Positions 36,665 to 47,751 of a DNA stretch of 64,000 nt are shown one piece after another. Each line of letters begins with the position of its first letter. Within the stretch, counting starts at the first letter, position 1. The notes beneath the pieces were generated by a model that saw only the letters and a list, made by a program, of their open reading frames with translations, had not been told where the DNA came from and made no database searches. The DNA is taken from positions 1 to 64,000 of the forward strand of contig JBKQRV010000104.1 of NCBI GenBank assembly GCA_052143835.1, read 5' to 3'. The position numbers and the translations under genes were made by a program. The DNA comes from DASPPM01 sp052143835. GTDB taxonomy: Bacteria; Pseudomonadota; Alphaproteobacteria; JACZXZ01.

Positions 36665-38053
36665 ATGGAAAAGTCGTTCCGCTTCTCGAATTCCCATTCC
36701 GACACCATGGCGCGCGACGCCAAGTCCGTGTTCGGCTGGCGCTTTTCGCCGCGCATCATCTTCAAGGCCGGCAAGGGCACCAAGCTCGTCGACATGGACG
36801 GCAACGAGTACTACGACCTCACCTCAGGCATGATGTGCATGGTGCTCGGCCACTCGCATCCCGAGCTGACCGAGGTCATGAAGGAGATGGCCGGCACTTT
36901 CGTGCACCAGTCCTCCTGGTACTCGAACCCCTGGGTCGTCGAGTTCGCCGAGCTTCTCGGCAGCACGCTGCCGGGCGAGCTCAAGGTGGTCAACTTCGCG
37001 GTGACCGGCTCGGAGGCGAACGAGATCGCCATGCGCATGGCGCTCGCGGCGACCGGCAAGTACGACATCGTCTCGATCATCCGCGGCCTGCACGGCGGCA
37101 GCCTCGCCGCCGAGGCGCTCACCACCGTGGGGGGTGCCAGGCGCAAGAGCCTCGGCCCGCTCATGTTTCCCGCCAAGTCGAACGCCATCTTGGCCCCGCT
37201 CTGCTACCGCTGCCCGGTGAACGCCACCTATCCCGCGTGCGACATCGACTGCCTCAAGAAGAGCGAGGACATGATGGAGTTCGTGACGAGCCAGGACGTG
37301 GCGGGAATCATGGCCGAGACCATCCCGGTCGCGGGCGGCATGATCGTGCCGCCGGCCGAGTGGCTGCCGCGGCTCGCCGCCCTCGCCAAGCGCTGGGGGG
37401 CGCTCCTCATCCTGGACGAGGCGCAGCTGGCACCCGCGCGCACCGGCAAGATGTGGGCGCTCGAGCACACCGACGTCGTGCCGGACGTCGTCACCTTCGG
37501 CAAGGGGCTCTCCGCCGGCTTGGCTGTGTGCGGCACCATCACCACGCCCGCGATCGCCGAGAAGGTGCGCGGCAGGTGCGGGCTGCCCTGGGCAGGGACC
37601 TATTCGAGCGATCCCTTCGTCTCTGCGGTCGCCTTGAAGCAGCTCGAGATCGTGCTGCGCGACAAGCTGGCGGAGCGCGCGGCTCGGCTCGGCACGATGC
37701 TGCGCGGCCGTCTCGACCGCCTGGCCGGGGCCTACGAGGTGGTCGGCGACGTGCGCGGCAAGGGCCTCTACCACATGCTCGACATCGTCGCGGACAAGAA
37801 GGGCAAGCGGCCCGATCCGGCCATGGCCGAGCGCATCCGCTACAACGCGCTGCTCGAGGGCATCGCCACGATCGCGGTCAAGAACTTCGTCCGCGTCTGC
37901 CCGCCGCTCATCATCAGCGAGGCGGAGATCGAGGACGTGGTCGGACGCCTCGAGGTCGCGATTCGGCGCGCGATGGACGGCTTCCCGAAGGATGTCGACT
38001 TCCGCGAGTCGAGCTCGCTCGCGATGGGAACGCGGCCGGCCGCCGCGGAGTAG
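36665..38053 (+). CDS. Class III PLP-dependent aminotransferase, 2,2-dialkylglycine decarboxylase-like
   Basis: 462 aa cytoplasmic enzyme. Class III features are FAVTGSEANEIAMRMA (PLP phosphate region), LILDEAQLAPARTG (the DEAQ form, seen in dialkylglycine decarboxylase, rather than DEVQ) and VTFGKGLSAGL with the PLP lysine. A Cys cluster CYRCP...YPACDIDC (about residues 180-198) is notable and could bind metal or simply be a subgroup mark. Genes for a polar amino acid ABC importer and an IclR regulator follow on the same strand, suggesting that the imported compound is transaminated or decarboxylated. The natural substrate is unknown. Confidence 0.82.
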   Translation: MEKSFRFSNSHSDTMARDAKSVFGWRFSPRIIFKAGKGTKLVDMDGNEYYDLTSGMMCMVLGHSHPELTEVMKEMAGTFVHQSSWYSNPWVVEFAELLGSTLPGELKVVNFAVTGSEANEIAMRMALAATGKYDIVSIIRGLHGGSLAAEALTTVGGARRKSLGPLMFPAKSNAILAPLCYRCPVNATYPACDIDCLKKSEDMMEFVTSQDVAGIMAETIPVAGGMIVPPAEWLPRLAALAKRWGALLILDEAQLAPARTGKMWALEHTDVVPDVVTFGKGLSAGLAVCGTITTPAIAEKVRGRCGLPWAGTYSSDPFVSAVALKQLEIVLRDKLAERAARLGTMLRGRLDRLAGAYEVVGDVRGKGLYHMLDIVADKKGKRPDPAMAERIRYNALLEGIATIAVKNFVRVCPPLIISEAEIEDVVGRLEVAIRRAMDGFPKDVDFRESSSLAMGTRPAAAE

Positions 38054-38111
38054 CCTCGAGCGCGCGCTTTCACGCCGGCGCTCGAGCGAACACGAACAGG
38101 GGAGATACGAC

Positions 38112-38948
38112 ATGGCGAGACAATTGCGCTGGGCGGCTGCTGCCGTCCTTTTCCTGGCGGCGGCGCTTGGCGCCCAACCTTCCCGCGCCCAGGAGAAATC
38201 CAAGCTCGACGAGGTGATGGCGCGCGGCAAGCTGATCGTGGGCGTCACCAGCGAGGCGCCGCCCTTCGGCTTCGTCGACGAGAAGGGCGAGCTCGTCGGC
38301 TTCGACATCGACATCGCGCGCCTGGTAGCCAAGGCCACCTTCGGAGACGCCAACAAGATCGACCTCTACCGCCAGGGCTTCGCCGCGCGCTGGCCGAACG
38401 TCGAGAACGGCACCATCGACTTCGGCATCCAGGTGACGACGGTCTACGCCGACCGCGCCCAGCGCGTCGCCTTCACGCGGCCCTATATTGATTCCGGCAT
38501 TGTGATCGTGGTCAAGAAGGACTCGGCCGTCCACAAGATCGCGGACCTCAACGATGCGAAATACACGGTCGCCCATTTGACCGCTCCCGTCCAGGAGGAG
38601 CGCGGCAAGCGCCTCTATCCCAAGGCCAAGTTCGTGACCTACGATTCGATCTCGGCCCAGTTCAACGCCGTCAAGCTCGGGCGCGCGGATGCGGCCCAGC
38701 TGGATGCTCCGGTTGCCTGGTGGTACGTCAAGGACAACCCCGACATCCGCGTTCTCGACGAGTGGCTGACGGACGTCACCAACAACGCCATCTTCCTGCG
38801 CCAGGGCGATTTCAAATGGTGGCTCTATCTCGACACCGTCGTCGCCGAGATGACGGGAGGCAGCCTGTTCAGCGAGTACAGCGCCATCTACCAGAAATGG
38901 TTCGGCCATCCGCCGCATCACGCGAAGTTTTATCTGAACAAGGATTGA
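38112..38948 (+). CDS. Polar amino acid-type ABC transporter substrate-binding protein
   Basis: 278 aa from the ATG at 38112, preceded by GGGGAGA. A signal peptide (LRWAAAAVLFLAAALGAQPSRA) is followed by the family 3 fold: KLIVGVTSEAPPFGFVDEKG, GFDIDIARLVAK, and GRADAAQLDAPVAWWYV. The family binds polar or basic amino acids and opines. It starts 58 bases after the aminotransferase stop and belongs to the importer with 39042-41168. Confidence 0.9.
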   Translation: MARQLRWAAAAVLFLAAALGAQPSRAQEKSKLDEVMARGKLIVGVTSEAPPFGFVDEKGELVGFDIDIARLVAKATFGDANKIDLYRQGFAARWPNVENGTIDFGIQVTTVYADRAQRVAFTRPYIDSGIVIVVKKDSAVHKIADLNDAKYTVAHLTAPVQEERGKRLYPKAKFVTYDSISAQFNAVKLGRADAAQLDAPVAWWYVKDNPDIRVLDEWLTDVTNNAIFLRQGDFKWWLYLDTVVAEMTGGSLFSEYSAIYQKWFGHPPHHAKFYLNKD

Positions 38949-39041
38949 TGGCAAGTGCGGCGGCCCCGCGCACGCTCGCTTCGCCGGCCGACTAGTCGCG
39001 CCGGCGGGAGCGGTTGCGGGGTCGCATCGCGAGGGTGAGGG

Positions 39042-39710
39042 ATGGATTTCGCACCTCAGCTCGTGAACTTCATCGCGCGCTACGTGCCGTTCCTCGCCCA
39101 AGGCTTCACGCTCACCCTGGCACTCGCCGCGGTGTCGGTGCCGCTCTCGCTCGCCTGGAGCTTAGCTATCCTGCTGCCGCGCCTCTCCAAGCGGCGCTCG
39201 CTCGCCGCCGCCGCGGCGGCCTACATCGAGGTGATGCGGAATACCCCGCTTCTCATCCAGATGTACCTGATCTATTTCGGCCTGCCGCTTTTCAATATTT
39301 TCCTCTCCGGCTTCGCCTGCGGCGTGCTCGCCATCACGCTCCAGCACGGCGCCTTCCTCGCCGAGGTGCTGCGGGGCGGGGTCGAGTCGGTGAGCGCGCG
39401 TCAATGGGAGGCGGCGCGCGCCATCGGCATGCGCAACCGCCAGGCGTTCCGGCTCGTCGTCCTGCCGCAGGCGGTCGTCAAAGTGGTGCCGCCGATCTGC
39501 AACCAACTCATCGTGCTGGTCAAGGACACCTCGCTGGTCTCGGCGATCGGCGTCATGGAGGTGACGCTCTCCGCCAAGGTGATCATCGAGCGCACGGGCG
39601 CCTCCTACGAGGTCTTCGTCGCGGTGGCGCTCTTCTATCTCGTCATGACGACCGCACTCGGCGCGGGCTTGCGCGTGGCCGAGCGGCGCTTAGCACTCCG
39701 CTTCGGCTGA
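39042..39710 (+). CDS. Polar amino acid ABC transporter permease 1
   Basis: 222 aa. A typical HisM/HisQ-type permease: FLAQGFTLTLALAAVSVPLSL helix, YIEVMRNTPLLIQMYLIYFGLP, and the coupling EAA loop EAARAIGMRNRQAFRLVVLPQAVVK (about residues 124-148). The start codon follows GTGAGGG. Its stop overlaps the next ATG by one base (TGATG). Confidence 0.9.
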   Translation: MDFAPQLVNFIARYVPFLAQGFTLTLALAAVSVPLSLAWSLAILLPRLSKRRSLAAAAAAYIEVMRNTPLLIQMYLIYFGLPLFNIFLSGFACGVLAITLQHGAFLAEVLRGGVESVSARQWEAARAIGMRNRQAFRLVVLPQAVVKVVPPICNQLIVLVKDTSLVSAIGVMEVTLSAKVIIERTGASYEVFVAVALFYLVMTTALGAGLRVAERRLALRFG

Positions 39711-40357
39711 TGTTCCACGTTCTCATCATCAGCCTGCCCTACCTGCTCAAGGGTGCGGTCGTCACGGTCTGGCTCTCGCTGGCCACCATCTCGCTCGGCA
39801 CGCTCCTGGGCTTCGCCGTCGGCACGGCGGGTGCCGTCGGGCCGCGGCCGCTCCGCGCCGCCGTGACCGCATACGTGTTCGTGCTGCGCGGGGTTCCCAT
39901 CCTCGTGGTGATGTTCCTCGGCTATTACGTGTTTCCCGCGCTCGGCTATCGTGTCGATGCCTATGTCGCGGTGGGGGCGGCGATGGTGGTCTATGTCGGC
40001 GCCTTCGTGAGCGAGATCGTGCGCGGCGCCATTCTCGCCGTGCCGTCAGGCCAGATCGCGGCCGCGCGCAGCCTCGGCATGCGGCGCGGTCCGATGCTGC
40101 GCGAGATCGTCTTCCCGCAGGCCTTCCGCATGGCCATACCCCCGCTCCTCAATACGGCGCTCACCACGATCAAGCAGACCTCCTACGTCTCGGTCGTCGG
40201 CGCCTGGGAGCTGAGCTACGCCGCGCGCGAGGTCGTCGAGCGCACGCTCGCCGCCTTCGAAATATTCCTCGGCGTCATGGTCCTCTACTTCATCATTTGC
40301 TACCCTTTGAGCCTGGCGGCCCGACATTTGGAGAGGCGCTATGCCTTCGCGAGCTAA
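39710..40357 (+). CDS. Polar amino acid ABC transporter permease 2
   Basis: 215 aa from the ATG at 39710, overlapping the previous stop by one base. The frame is open further upstream but that part is a shadow of permease 1. Motifs are YVFVLRGVPILVVMFLGYY and the EAA loop AAARSLGMRRGPMLREIVFPQAFRM. With permease 1 it forms the heteromeric channel of the importer. Confidence 0.9.
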   Translation: MFHVLIISLPYLLKGAVVTVWLSLATISLGTLLGFAVGTAGAVGPRPLRAAVTAYVFVLRGVPILVVMFLGYYVFPALGYRVDAYVAVGAAMVVYVGAFVSEIVRGAILAVPSGQIAAARSLGMRRGPMLREIVFPQAFRMAIPPLLNTALTTIKQTSYVSVVGAWELSYAAREVVERTLAAFEIFLGVMVLYFIICYPLSLAARHLERRYAFAS

Positions 40358-41168
40358 GCCTACGGGCGCAAGCGGAAGAGGCGAGGGGCAGTCCATGATC
40401 GCGATCAAGGACCTGCGCAAGTCCTTCGGCGCCTTGACCGTGCTCGACGGCATCAGTTTCGTGGTCGCCGCGGGCGAGGTCGTGGTGGTGCTGGGCCCGA
40501 GCGGCTCCGGCAAATCGACCATGCTCCGCTGCATCAATTTCCTCGAGCCCTACGACGAGGGCGAGATCCGCATCGAGGGCGAGCTCGTGGGCTATCGCGA
40601 GGGCGGCAACGGCAAGCGCACGCCGCGGCCCGAGGGCGAGATCGCCCGCTTCCGCGAGCAGGTCGGCATGGTCTTCCAAAGCTTCAATCTGTTCCCGCAC
40701 CGGAGTGCGGTCGAGAATGTGATGATGGGGCCGGTGCATGTGCGCGGCATTTCGCGCAAGGCCGCGCGCGAGACCGCTGCGGCTCTTCTCGCCAAGGTCG
40801 GCCTCGCCGAGAAGATGGACGAGTACCCGGCCCGTCTCTCGGGCGGACAGCAGCAGCGCGTGGCGATCGCGCGCGCGCTCGCGATGCAGCCCAAGGTCAT
40901 GCTGTTCGACGAGGTGACCTCGTCCCTCGATCCCGAGCTCGTGGGCGAAGTGCTGCTCGTCATGCGCCGCCTCGCCCAGGAAGGCATGACCATGATCGTG
41001 GTGACGCACGAGATCGCCTTTGCACGCGACGTGGCGGACCGCATCATCTTCATGGACAAGGGCACGATCGTCGAGGAAGGCGATCCCCGCGAGGTGCTGG
41101 TCAATCCCCGCTCGGAGCGTCTGCGCGGCTTCGTGCGCCGCTTCACCGGCGCCCTTCCCGAGAGCTGA
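40341..41168 (+). CDS. Polar amino acid ABC transporter ATP-binding protein
   Basis: 275 aa from 40341, or 257 aa from the ATG at 40395 (MIAIKDLRKSF), which has a good GAGGGG ribosome binding site and may be the true start. Walker A is GPSGSGKST, Q-loop VGMVFQSFNLFPH, signature LSGGQQQRVAIARAL, Walker B VMLFDEVTSSLDPE (DEV instead of the usual DEP), H-loop VVTHEIAFA. It belongs to the HisP/GlnQ family and powers the importer. Confidence 0.9.
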   Translation: MPSRAKPTGASGRGEGQSMIAIKDLRKSFGALTVLDGISFVVAAGEVVVVLGPSGSGKSTMLRCINFLEPYDEGEIRIEGELVGYREGGNGKRTPRPEGEIARFREQVGMVFQSFNLFPHRSAVENVMMGPVHVRGISRKAARETAAALLAKVGLAEKMDEYPARLSGGQQQRVAIARALAMQPKVMLFDEVTSSLDPELVGEVLLVMRRLAQEGMTMIVVTHEIAFARDVADRIIFMDKGTIVEEGDPREVLVNPRSERLRGFVRRFTGALPES

Positions 41169-41178
41169 GGGGAAAAGC

Positions 41179-42027
41179 GTGGCTCGCGCGCGCCGAGGTG
41201 CCAATTCGTCCCCCGCCGGCAAGCTGCTCGATGTGCTGGGGGCGGTGGCGCGGCGGCCCAACACCCCGCTCGTGACGCTTGCGGCCGAGCTCGGGCTCAA
41301 GCCGCCGACGGCGCACCGCATCACGACCGAGCTCGAGCGCCTGGGCTACCTGCAGCGCGTCCCGGGGAGCCGCAAGCTCACGGTCTCGCCCACCCTCGTG
41401 GCGCTCGCGAGCGACGTGATCGCCGCAGCCGCTGCTTCGGCCCCGCTGCAGGCCTTCTTGCGCGCGCTCTCCGAGGAGATCGGCGAGATGTGCAGCCTCG
41501 GCATCGCGGTCGGCGACGAGATGGTCTATATCGCCAGCGCCGAGCCGCGGCAGCAGCAGACCCTCATCTTCCGCGCCGGGCGCCGCGCGCCGCTCTTCTG
41601 CACCTCGAGCGGCAAGCTCTTCCTCGCCGAGCTCGACGAGGCGAGCCTCGAGGCCTTCCTGGCGCTGTCGCGTCCTCCCGCCTACACGCGCTACACCATC
41701 ACCGACGCCAAGCTCCTGCGCATGGCGATCGCGCGCGCGAGGAAACAGGGCTACGCCCTCACCAACCAGGAATTCGTACTCCATATCGTGGGTGCTGCGG
41801 TGCCGGTGCGCGAGCGCGGCGGCCGCATGGTCGCAGCCCTCTCGGTCGCGGCACCGACCGTCAGGCTCACGCTTGCGGGCGTCAAGCGGCTGGTCCCGCG
41901 CCTCAAGGCCGCGGCAGCGCGGCTTGAGGGCTATTTCAGCCCTCCGCCGCCGCCGCTTTCGGAAACCGCGCAGCCGCCGGGACAGCCCGCTCCAAGAGCG
42001 CGCCGAAGCACCGCGGCGAGGGCTTGA
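41179..42027 (+). CDS. IclR family transcriptional regulator
   Basis: 282 aa from a GTG at 41179 (ribosome binding site GAGGGGAAAA). The N-terminal winged helix is TLAAELGLKPPTAHRITTELERLGYLQR (about residues 33-60). The effector domain includes RAGRRAPLFCTSSGKLFLAEL and ends before a Pro-rich tail (PPPPPLSETAQPPG). IclR proteins usually control nearby catabolic genes in response to a small carboxylate. The gene closes the aminotransferase/transport cassette and likely regulates it, perhaps through the repeat at 36604-36620. Confidence 0.88.
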   Translation: MARARRGANSSPAGKLLDVLGAVARRPNTPLVTLAAELGLKPPTAHRITTELERLGYLQRVPGSRKLTVSPTLVALASDVIAAAAASAPLQAFLRALSEEIGEMCSLGIAVGDEMVYIASAEPRQQQTLIFRAGRRAPLFCTSSGKLFLAELDEASLEAFLALSRPPAYTRYTITDAKLLRMAIARARKQGYALTNQEFVLHIVGAAVPVRERGGRMVAALSVAAPTVRLTLAGVKRLVPRLKAAAARLEGYFSPPPPPLSETAQPPGQPAPRARRSTAARA

Positions 42028-42148
42028 GAGGCGGCTCTTGAGGCTTCCCCGAAGGGCTCTGTGGACGGGCCGGGCGCTGCCCCCGGTGCCGCCTCTTAAG
42101 CCATTGAAAAGTAATGGATAAATAACCAAAATCCGAGACCCTTCGCGG

Positions 42149-42177
42149 TTGTTCGCAGGCGCAAAATTTGCTATAAA
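42149..42177 (+). promoter_or_regulatory. Promoter for gyrA
   Basis: TTGTTC at 42149-42154 and TATAAA at 42172-42177 with a 17-base spacer, in the AT-rich part of the 222-base iclR-gyrA gap. The start codon (GTG, 42250) lies about 70 bases downstream. Confidence 0.6.
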
Positions 42178-42249
42178 AGTTGGGTCGCTGCGGGCCCTCC
42201 CCGTGGCCTGCGCCAAGCCCCTCAACAACCCGCGTAAAAGCCTCATTTC

Positions 42250-44995
<2,746 letters not shown>

Positions 44996-45003
<8 letters not shown>

Positions 45004-45526
45004 GCGGATCGGCGTTTACCCCGGGACCTTCGACCCGATCACCAACGGCCACCTCGACATCATCCAGCGCGCGACGCGCATCCTCGACCGCGTCATCGTC
45101 GGCGTCGCGGTCAACGTGGGCAAGGGACCGCTCTTCACGCTTCAGGAGCGCCTCGCCATGGTGCGCGAGGAGTGCGCGGCGCTTGCCAAGGCCGGCAACG
45201 GCAACATGACGCGGGTCGAGGTGCGCACCTTCGACAACCTCCTCACCCGCTTCGCCAAGGACGTCGGCGCCAACGTCATCATCCGCGGCCTGCGCGCGGT
45301 CTCGGATTTCGACTACGAGTTCCAGATGGCGGGCATGAACGCGCGCGTCGCACCCGACATCGAGACCGTGTTCCTCATGGCGGCCGAGCGGCAGACCTTC
45401 ATCGCCTCGCGCTTCGTCAAGGAGATAGCACTGCTCGGCGGCGACATCACGAGCTTCGTGCCCCAAGGTGTGGCGGCGAGACTGGCCGGGCGCAGCAAGG
45501 CCAAGAGCGGTGCTGCCAAGGGTTGA
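44996..45526 (+). CDS. coaD: Phosphopantetheine adenylyltransferase
   Basis: 176 aa from the ATG at 44996, overlapping the gyrA end by 8 bases (ribosome binding site GGGGAAGGTGAGG inside gyrA). Nucleotidyltransferase motifs are GVYPGTFDPITNGHLDII (the T/HxGH motif) and ANVIIRGLRAVSDFDYEFQMA, with SRFVKEIALLGGDI near the end. It makes dephospho-CoA, the penultimate step of CoA synthesis. The gyrA-coaD-PPIase order is conserved in Rhizobiales-like genomes. Confidence 0.96.
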
Positions 45527-45572
45527 CGCCGGTCGCGGCACGCTTTTTCGAAACCACCCCGAGGAACCCAAG

Positions 45573-46130
45573 ATGCGCGCCTTTTTGAAACCCCTTCTGC
45601 TGGCGGTGATCCTCATGACGGCATCCGTTGCGTCGGCCCAGGCGGCCGATCCCGAGAACACGCTCTATATGGATTTGAAGGACGGCCGGGTGGTGATCGA
45701 GCTGCGTCCCGACCTGGCGCCGCGCACCGTCAAGCGCTTCAAGGAGCTGGTGCGCCAGCACTTCTACGACGGGCTCACCTTTCACCGGGTGATCCCCGGC
45801 TTCATGGCCCAGACCGGCGATCCCAAGGGCGACGGCACCGGCGGCTCGGGGCAGAATCTGCCCGCCGAATTCTCGCGCACGGCCCATTTCGAGCGCGGCA
45901 CCCTCGGCATGGCGCGCGCGTCCGACCCCAACAGCGCCGACAGCCAATTCTTCATCTGCTTCGACGAAGCCGGCTTTCTCGACGGCAAGTACACGATCTT
46001 CGGCCAGGTGGTGAAGGGCATGGAGTTCGTCGACAACATCAAGAAGGGCTCGAAGGAGCAGAACGGCAAGGTCGCCGGCGCGCCCGACAAGATCGTCAAG
46101 CTCCAGGTCGCCGCCGACGTAAAGCCCTAA
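45573..46130 (+). CDS. Periplasmic cyclophilin-type peptidyl-prolyl isomerase
   Basis: 185 aa from the ATG at 45573. A signal peptide (FLKPLLLAVILMTASVASAQA) indicates periplasmic location. The cyclophilin core shows FYDGLTFHRVIPGFMAQTGD, GTGGSG, FERGTLGMARA, NSADSQFFIC and YTIFGQVVKGMEFVD; the catalytic Arg lies in TFHRVIPGF. It follows coaD by 46 bases and likely shares its transcript. A palindrome 18 bases downstream of the stop may end it. Confidence 0.93.
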   Translation: MRAFLKPLLLAVILMTASVASAQAADPENTLYMDLKDGRVVIELRPDLAPRTVKRFKELVRQHFYDGLTFHRVIPGFMAQTGDPKGDGTGGSGQNLPAEFSRTAHFERGTLGMARASDPNSADSQFFICFDEAGFLDGKYTIFGQVVKGMEFVDNIKKGSKEQNGKVAGAPDKIVKLQVAADVKP

Positions 46131-46540
46131 GCGCCGCTCCCGCTAAGCCCCTCTCCCGCAAGCGGGAGAGGGATCGAACCGCAACGCGGTTCGATCCCAT
46201 CGCGACCCCCGGGCACTTCGTCCCGGGGGGATGGGAGGGTGAGGGGTACCGCTTTGCGCCTAAGACCTGGCCACCGTCGAAGCCCTTTTCCGGCCTGCCG
46301 GCCGTAAAACCCCTCACCGGGCCCTGCGGGCCGACCTCGATCCGCTTCGCGGCCCGAGCCCTCAAGGGGAGAGGTTACTGGTGGGCAGCTCCAGCCAAAT
46401 GCGACTGCCTTGCCTACAAGGGTGAGGGACGGCCGCATCGCCAGCGCCCCGTTGTCTCTCTCCCCGATTGACCGGCCCGGGCCAAGGCGCCTATTTAAGC
46501 AGGCGAAGTCCCACGGCGTCCGACGTTGCGTCGGCCTTGG
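46131..46540. repeat. Intergenic palindromic repeat region
   Basis: 410 bases without a gene. It holds the hairpin CCCTCTCCCGC-AA-GCGGGAGAGGG (46149-46172), then ATCGAACCGC..GCGGTTCGAT and CCCCCGGG...CCCGGGGG, followed by further short GC palindromes. The first hairpin is the same palindrome that is split by the IS element at 56393-57644. No coding signal was found. Confidence 0.7.
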
Positions 46541-46615
46541 GGGCGCGTAGCTCAGCGGTAGAGCAACTGACTTTTAATCAGTAGGTCCCGGGTTCGACCC
46601 CCGGCGCGCTCACCA
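46541..46615 (+). tRNA. tRNA-Lys (UUU)
   Basis: 75 bases including an encoded CCA. The acceptor stem GGGCGCG pairs with CGCGCTC (one G-U). The D-arm is GTAGCTCAGCGGTAGAGC, anticodon arm ACTGA-CTTTTAA-TCAGT with anticodon TTT, and T-arm CCGGG-TTCGACC-CCCGG. All parts are canonical. Confidence 0.95.
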
Positions 46616-46635
46616 CGTCTTCGCCGTTTTCGGCC

Positions 46636-46935
46636 TCACGCCGCCCTCGGCCGCACCGAGCGCTCGATCTTGGGGCCGATCTCGCTCTCGGCGACGCGCA
46701 GGTCGTGCGCCGTCTGCAGATCGAGCCAGAACTGCGGCGACCCGCCGAGATAGCGCGCGATCCGCATGGCGGTGTCGACGGTGATGCCGCGTTTGCCGTG
46801 AAGGATTGCGGTCACCCGATTTGCCGGCACGCCGATCGCCTTGGCGAAGGCGTTTGCCGACATGCCGAGCTCCTTCAGAACATCTTCCCGGATGATCTCC
46901 CCGGGATGCACGGCCCGCATCCGATTCCTGCTCAT
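46636..46935 (-). CDS. higA: HigA family antitoxin
   Basis: 99 aa from the ATG at 46935 (an ATG at 46956 would add 7 and overlap the toxin stop). The N-terminus HPGEIIREDVLKELGMSANAFAKAIGVPANRVTAIL is the HigA-type HTH, followed by LGGSPQFWLDLQTAHDL. It binds and neutralises HigB and represses the operon. It lies 13 bases after higB on the same strand. Confidence 0.92.
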   Translation of the reverse strand: MSRNRMRAVHPGEIIREDVLKELGMSANAFAKAIGVPANRVTAILHGKRGITVDTAMRIARYLGGSPQFWLDLQTAHDLRVAESEIGPKIERSVRPRAA

Positions 46936-46948
46936 GAGCGCAGTCCTC

Positions 46949-47230
46949 TCAAGCATGATAATCAGCGATCTCGACGTTGTGCGGTCCGTCTCCATGCCAC
47001 TCGAAGCAGACGCGCCATTGGCGATTGATTCGGATGCTATATTGTCCCTTGCGTCCGCCCCGCAACGCCTCCAGCCGGTTGCCCGGAATAGAGGCAAGGT
47101 CAGCGAGAGATCGCGCCGTGTCCAACATCTGGAGCTTCCTTTGCGCCTGATCCGAGAACGCTTGGAAACGCTTGACGCGCTCGCCGAGATAGAGCGCTTC
47201 GGTATTCCGGTCGCGGAAGCTCCGGATCAT
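46949..47230 (-). CDS. higB: HigB family ribonuclease toxin
   Basis: 93 aa RelE-superfamily mRNA interferase. Recognisable segments are MIRSFRDRNTEALYLGERVKRF, the core LASIPGNRLEALRGGRKGQYSIRINRQWRVCFEW and the tail NVEIADYH. The YSIRINRQWRVCFEW strand holds the expected catalytic Arg residues. The toxin-first order is typical of higBA. A perfect inverted repeat lies just upstream. Confidence 0.92.
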   Translation of the reverse strand: MIRSFRDRNTEALYLGERVKRFQAFSDQAQRKLQMLDTARSLADLASIPGNRLEALRGGRKGQYSIRINRQWRVCFEWHGDGPHNVEIADYHA

Positions 47231-47253
47231 GGGAGGAAGGTACAGAGTTCGGG

Positions 47254-47272
47254 TTTTACGTCAAGCGTAAAA
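47254..47272 (-). promoter_or_regulatory. higBA operator/promoter
   Basis: Perfect inverted repeat TTTTACG-TCAAG-CGTAAAA. On the minus strand it contains a TTGACG -35 box (47264 to 47259); a possible -10, TACCTT, follows after 16 bases. A repressor bound here would block the -35, consistent with autorepression by HigA. Confidence 0.6.
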
Positions 47273-47295
47273 GATTCGTCAGTTGCGTGCGCGGG

Positions 47296-47604
47296 TCAGA
47301 GGATAGAGCGCGGCCGCCGAGCGTGCCGTATATCGTGGAGATACTCCAGGAGAAGACCCGGCGCGCCGAGCAGGAGCCACACCGGGAAACGGAGCAGGGG
47401 CTCAAGGACGTTATCCCACAGCGCCGGCGGAAGGGTGTACTGGAGGAGGGCGAGGCCGCGCGGGCTCAGGCGCGAGAACAGCTCGCTCGCGGTGATGACG
47501 TGATAGGCGCTCCGGTCGAACGAGTAATATACCTCGACGGCGCCGGCGACGAGGGCCGAGAGGATCAGGAGCCTGCCAATGATGCCAAGAATGCGTGCGC
47601 GCAT
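47296..47604 (-). CDS. Small membrane protein of unknown function
   Basis: 102 aa with two hydrophobic segments (GIIGRLLILSALVAGAVEVYY near the N-terminus and PVWLLLGAPGLLLEYL near the C-terminus). I do not recognise the family. The coding assignment rests on the clear membrane pattern and an AT-rich upstream region suitable for a promoter. It stands apart from higBA by 65 bases. Confidence 0.6.
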   Translation of the reverse strand: MRARILGIIGRLLILSALVAGAVEVYYSFDRSAYHVITASELFSRLSPRGLALLQYTLPPALWDNVLEPLLRFPVWLLLGAPGLLLEYLHDIRHARRPRSIL

Positions 47605-47751
47605 AACTCGGCGGGTCCATGTGAGAGGCTCAATTGGCTTAACAAGACTTTGTAATGAAATTGTTATGTAAAGGATTTTTGTAAAATCCGACGCTCCGCG
47701 GATGAGCCGAGCCTCCGCGCGAACCCCGCGAATCCCCGGAAAATTCGGCTC
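47605..47751. other. AT-rich intergenic region with a hairpin
   Basis: Locally AT-rich. A hairpin GGATTTT-TGT-AAAATCC (47673-47689) follows, on the minus strand, the gene at 47752 and precedes the small membrane gene. It could be a weak terminator or an operator. Confidence 0.35.
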
